Of a stretch of 64,000 nucleotides of DNA, positions 61,683-64,000 are shown in pieces. Every line of letters starts with the position of its first letter. The first letter of the stretch is position 1. The stretch covers positions 53,037,389 through 53,101,388 of the forward strand of contig CANTUZ010000005.1 of assembly GCA_947846985.1 (NCBI GenBank), written 5' to 3'. Origin of the DNA: Fratercula arctica (taxonomy: Eukaryota > Chordata > Aves > Charadriiformes > Alcidae). Under the pieces are notes generated by a model. It was not told where the DNA came from and did not search any database. It saw nothing but the letters and a program-made list of their open reading frames with translations. A program made the position numbers and the translations under genes.

Positions 61683-62195
61683 GAATCAGAAAATCATTGC
61701 ATTGTCTAGGTTGTAAGGGACCTTTAAGATCATTGAGTCCAGCCATCAACATAACACGATGACAAAACCACCACTAAACTACGTCCATAGGCACCAGATC
61801 TACCTGTCTTTTAAATACCTCCAGGGATGGCGATTCCACTTTCCCTGGGCAGCCTGTTCCAATGTTTGATAACCCTTTTGGTGAAGAAATTTTTCCTAAT
61901 ATCCAACCTAAACCTCCCCTGGCGCAACTTGAGGCCATTTCTTCTTGTCCTATCGCCTGTTACTCGGGAGAAGAGACCGACCCCCCCCCAGTTACACCCT
62001 CCTTTCACGTAGCTGTAGAGAGCGATAAGGTCTCCCCTCAGCCTCCTTTTCTCCAGGCTGAACAACCCCATCTCCCTCAGCTGCTCCTCATAAGAATTGT
62101 GCTCCAGACCCCTCACCAGCTTCGTTGCCCTTCTCTGGACACACTCTACCACCTCAATACCTTTTTTTTGTTGTGAGGGGCCCAAACCTGCCTCT
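61683..62195 (-). mobile_element. CR1 LINE 3' tail, abutting the GOLGA5 promoter
   Basis: The + strand shows the reverse complement of a CR1 3' end: an AGAATCAGAAAATCATTGCA terminal-repeat remnant at the start, CCTTTAAGATCATTGAGTCC next, and 'GTTGTGAGGGGCCCAAACCT' at the far end. The - strand keeps a 124-codon open frame (62185-61811) with '[20 protein letters not shown]', '[20 protein letters not shown]' and 'NRLPRES', the end of the CR1 reverse-transcriptase ORF. It is 5'-truncated and so not a mobile copy. The subfamily looks like that common in many non-galliform birds; this is from memory. Confidence 0.93.
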
Positions 62196-62209
62196 GCCCA
62201 GAAAGGTTC

Positions 62210-62735
62210 CGTCAGGCCAAGCCGCCATTTTACACACCACCAGCCTTCGATGCCAGCAAAGACGGAGACCGTCGCGCTTGCCTGTTTCTAACAGCCACCC
62301 CGAAGACCTTCCTCGCCCTCTCTCCCTGCGGGGCTGCAGCTCCTCCTGCCATCCCAAGGCAGAAGTGCAGGAATCACCAGGCGCCACTCTCCTCAGAGGC
62401 CGCCATTTCCGCCCCGCCCCTCCCACCGTACGGCCACGCCTCGCGTCCCGGTGGGAGGGGCGGGGCTTGATTCGACGTGCTACGTCACACGTCCCCCCGC
62501 GCCTGCGCGTCACGTCCCGGAAGCGCGGCCACGTCTGCCGGAAGATGGGGTAGCGCCGCCGAGCTCAGGTCGGGGCTTCGCAGTGACTTTCGCCCCCTCA
62601 CGACTCTCCCCTCCTCGGTCAGGGGGTCTCCCCGCTGGCAGGAGGTGAGGCCCGGGCTGTACTGAGGCCTCTGCCGCTCCTGAGGGCCGCCGGGTAGGGC
62701 TGAGGGACAGGCAGCCGTGCTGAGGGAGGGACGGA
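62210..62735 (+). promoter_or_regulatory. GOLGA5: GOLGA5 CpG-island promoter
   Basis: The sequence turns GC- and CpG-rich directly after the CR1 tail. It carries two GCCGCCATTT YY1-type sites (62221-62230 and 62399-62408), GC boxes (CCCCGCCCC near 62413 and GGGGCGGGG near 62458), a CRE-like TACGTCAC at 62481-62488, an NRF1-like CGCGCCTGCGCG at 62498-62509, and ETS-type CCGGAAG at 62517 and 62538. There is no TATA box. This set is typical of housekeeping genes and fits GOLGA5. The start site is probably near 62530-62560. Confidence 0.82.
62545..62644 (+). other. GOLGA5: GOLGA5 non-coding exon 1 (5' end estimated)
   Basis: A good donor, GGCAGGAG|GTGAGG, is at 62644/62645. The exon precedes the coding exon by one intron of 916 bp, and the upstream end is estimated from the ETS/YY1-type cluster. 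No coding frame continues from it into the next exon, where the ATG lies 22 nt after the acceptor. Confidence 0.6.
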
Positions 62736-62884
62736 GGGCGAGGGGTGGGAGGGCTGAGGCCACCCTGAGCATCGCCAGGCCTCGCCTGTGGGTGTGTTGG
62801 GCCAAGGGACCCTCCACAAGCTTCTCCTGGGGTGAAGGGGCCCTTCCTAGGAGCTGGGGTGTGACACGTCACCTGTGTGGTCTC
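62733..62884. repeat. 152-bp tandem duplication, unit 1
   Basis: The unit starts GGAGGGCGAGGGGTGGGAGG and ends CACCTGTGTGGTCTC. It is followed at once by a second unit of exactly the same length, differing at about five positions (about 97% identity). Each unit holds a GTGACACGTCACC motif near its end. It lies just inside GOLGA5 intron 1. Confidence 0.97.
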
Positions 62885-63036
62885 GGAGGGCGAGGTGTGG
62901 GAGGACTGAGGCCACCCTGAGCATCGCCAGGCCTCGCCTGTGGGTGTGCTGGGCCAAGGGACCCTCCACAAGCTTCTCCTGGGATGAAGGGGCCCTTCCT
63001 AGGAGGTGGGGTGTGACACGTCACCTGTGTGGTCTC
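62885..63036. repeat. 152-bp tandem duplication, unit 2
   Basis: The unit starts GGAGGGCGAGGTGTGGGAGG and ends at the same GGTCTC. It differs from unit 1 at about five bases and has no gap, so the duplication is recent or kept uniform. Unit 2 is followed directly by GCAGGCCCTGGG. Confidence 0.97.
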
Positions 63037-63582
63037 GCAGGCCCTGGGTGGAAGTGAAGGCCTGCTCCTGCCCCCCGTGTTGGTGTCACGAAGGGCTGCA
63101 AAGTTTGCAGGGCAGAAGTTCATCTGACCCAGATTATGAATCTGTAGGCCAAAATCTGAGGCTGTGTCGTTATCAATTGCTGTAATAATCATCTGGCCAC
63201 TTCTATGAGTTTGGTTTTGTCAGGTGCAGGTAAACTTTATTTTCTGTTACTGTTCCAGATTGGCTGTCAGGTTGGATGTTCTGTAGCAGGTGCTGATGCC
63301 AGAAACAGATATACCAGTCTGATAGCTAAGCTTTAGTTATGTCTATTTTCTGCAGAAACTGATTTGGTTTGTTTTCATCAGTTACCAAAACAGTGAAATA
63401 CCAAGTGAGCAGTAGAAAAGTATCAAAATAATTACAGCACTGATAGATTAACACAACAGTTGTTTAGGTAACCCATACATCTTGCCTTACCAACACCAGT
63501 CTGATTTGTAATCATTCTATGTCTTTTGCAGCATATGGTCCTGAAATTTTAATTTTTTAGAGTTTGTCAACAGGCATCCATC

Positions 63583-64000
63583 ATGTCTTGGCTTGCTGAT
63601 CTCGCTGGAAAGGCAGAGGATCTACTCAACAGAGTTGATCAAGGAGCTGCATCGGCTCTGAGCAAAAAAGACACAGCAAGCAGTGCAGCTTATGATCATA
63701 AGAATTTGGACTCTACTAATGAATATTCTGAATTGCGTCAGAGTACTGGAGAACTCAAGTATCAGACATCATCCAAAGCAGCCTACATCTCCTCAGCAGC
63801 TGAAAATATTAAACATCAGAAGGCCACAATCCTAGCAGGAACAGCAAATGTTAAACCAGCACGTAGGACATCTTCAGACGTCGCTTCTCCAGTAGAAGGT
63901 GTTTCCACACCCAGAGCTGCCTCACATTTTGTCAGAAGAAAAAAGTCGGAACCTGATGATGAGTTGCTCTTTGATTTTCTCAACAGTTCAGAGAAAGAGC
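63583..64000 (+). CDS. GOLGA5: GOLGA5 (golgin-84), first coding exon, cut by the window end
   Basis: Golgin-84 is a tail-anchored coiled-coil protein of Golgi cisternae and vesicles. It helps tether intra-Golgi transport vesicles and maintain Golgi ribbon structure. The exon begins at 63561 (acceptor AATTTTTTAG), with the ATG at 63583. 139 residues are visible: MSWLADLAGKAEDLLNRVDQ at the start, an ATILAGTANVKP segment near residue 85, and FVRRKKSEPDDELLFDFLNS near the end. These are the conserved N-terminal blocks of vertebrate GOLGA5, which precede the coiled coils. The region is Ser/Thr-rich and not coiled, as in other species. The reading frame is open to the last base; the coiled coil and C-terminal membrane anchor lie outside. 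The gene diverges from LGMN, as expected. Confidence 0.96.
   Translation, partial: MSWLADLAGKAEDLLNRVDQGAASALSKKDTASSAAYDHKNLDSTNEYSELRQSTGELKYQTSSKAAYISSAAENIKHQKATILAGTANVKPARRTSSDVASPVEGVSTPRAASHFVRRKKSEPDDELLFDFLNSSEKE

Larger units (their letters stand above)
62645..63560 (+). other. GOLGA5: GOLGA5 intron 1
   Basis: This is a 916-bp intron in the 5' UTR with a GT start at 62645 and an AATTTTTTAG acceptor ending at 63560. Its first 400 bp are GC-rich and include the 152-bp tandem duplication; the rest is AT-rich with no recognised element. Confidence 0.75.

Noticed and set aside
61811..62185. 124-codon - strand frame as a cellular gene
   Set aside because: The sequence is the end of the CR1 reverse-transcriptase ORF and belongs to the 5'-truncated LINE tail.
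1..64000. tRNA, rRNA, CRISPR arrays, bacterial operons or riboswitches
   Set aside because: The sequence is vertebrate; no cloverleaf-type gene or regularly spaced repeat array was recognised on either strand.

Overview
The window looks like autosomal DNA of a bird. The evidence is two CR1 LINE tails of avian type, short introns, CpG-island promoters and three vertebrate genes in the order RIN3 - LGMN - GOLGA5, which is also the order on human 14q32. I cannot name the species. All three genes are called from exon translations with matching splice sites and phases; everything between them is intron, intergenic DNA or repeat. Most long open frames here are chance.

Layout. (1) 1-14.3 kb, + strand: the last three coding exons of RIN3 (7478-7609, 10933-11096, 13041-13349), encoding the end of the VPS9 Rab5-GEF domain and the Ras-association domain, then a 3' UTR. 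Earlier exons lie before the window. (2) 14.3-21.2 kb: tail-to-tail intergenic DNA, GC-rich between about 14.9 and 19.5 kb, with one CR1 tail at 17.0-17.5 kb. (3) 21.2-48.6 kb, - strand: a complete LGMN (legumain) gene. I could join 13 coding exons into 431 residues with no frameshift, plus a non-coding first exon in a CpG island. Catalytic Asn42, His148 and Cys189, the RGD at 118-120 and four N-glycosylation sequons fall at the human residue numbers. (4) 48.8-61.7 kb: AT-rich intergenic DNA between two divergent promoters, with an old CR1 copy, a MIR-like fragment and a 66-bp sequence present twice. (5) 61.7-64 kb, + strand: a CR1 tail beside the CpG-island promoter of GOLGA5 (golgin-84), a non-coding first exon, a first intron with an exact 152-bp tandem duplication, and the first coding exon, cut by the window end.

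The three products act in endosomal, lysosomal and Golgi traffic (RIN3 on early endosomes, legumain in late endosomes and lysosomes, golgin-84 on Golgi membranes). They are separate genes, and nothing in the sequence shows co-regulation. I found no previously undescribed biological system. The less ordinary signals are the local duplications, the ZNF143-type element upstream of LGMN exon 1, a C-rich minisatellite at the start of LGMN intron 1, and a CR1 insertion abutting the GOLGA5 promoter.
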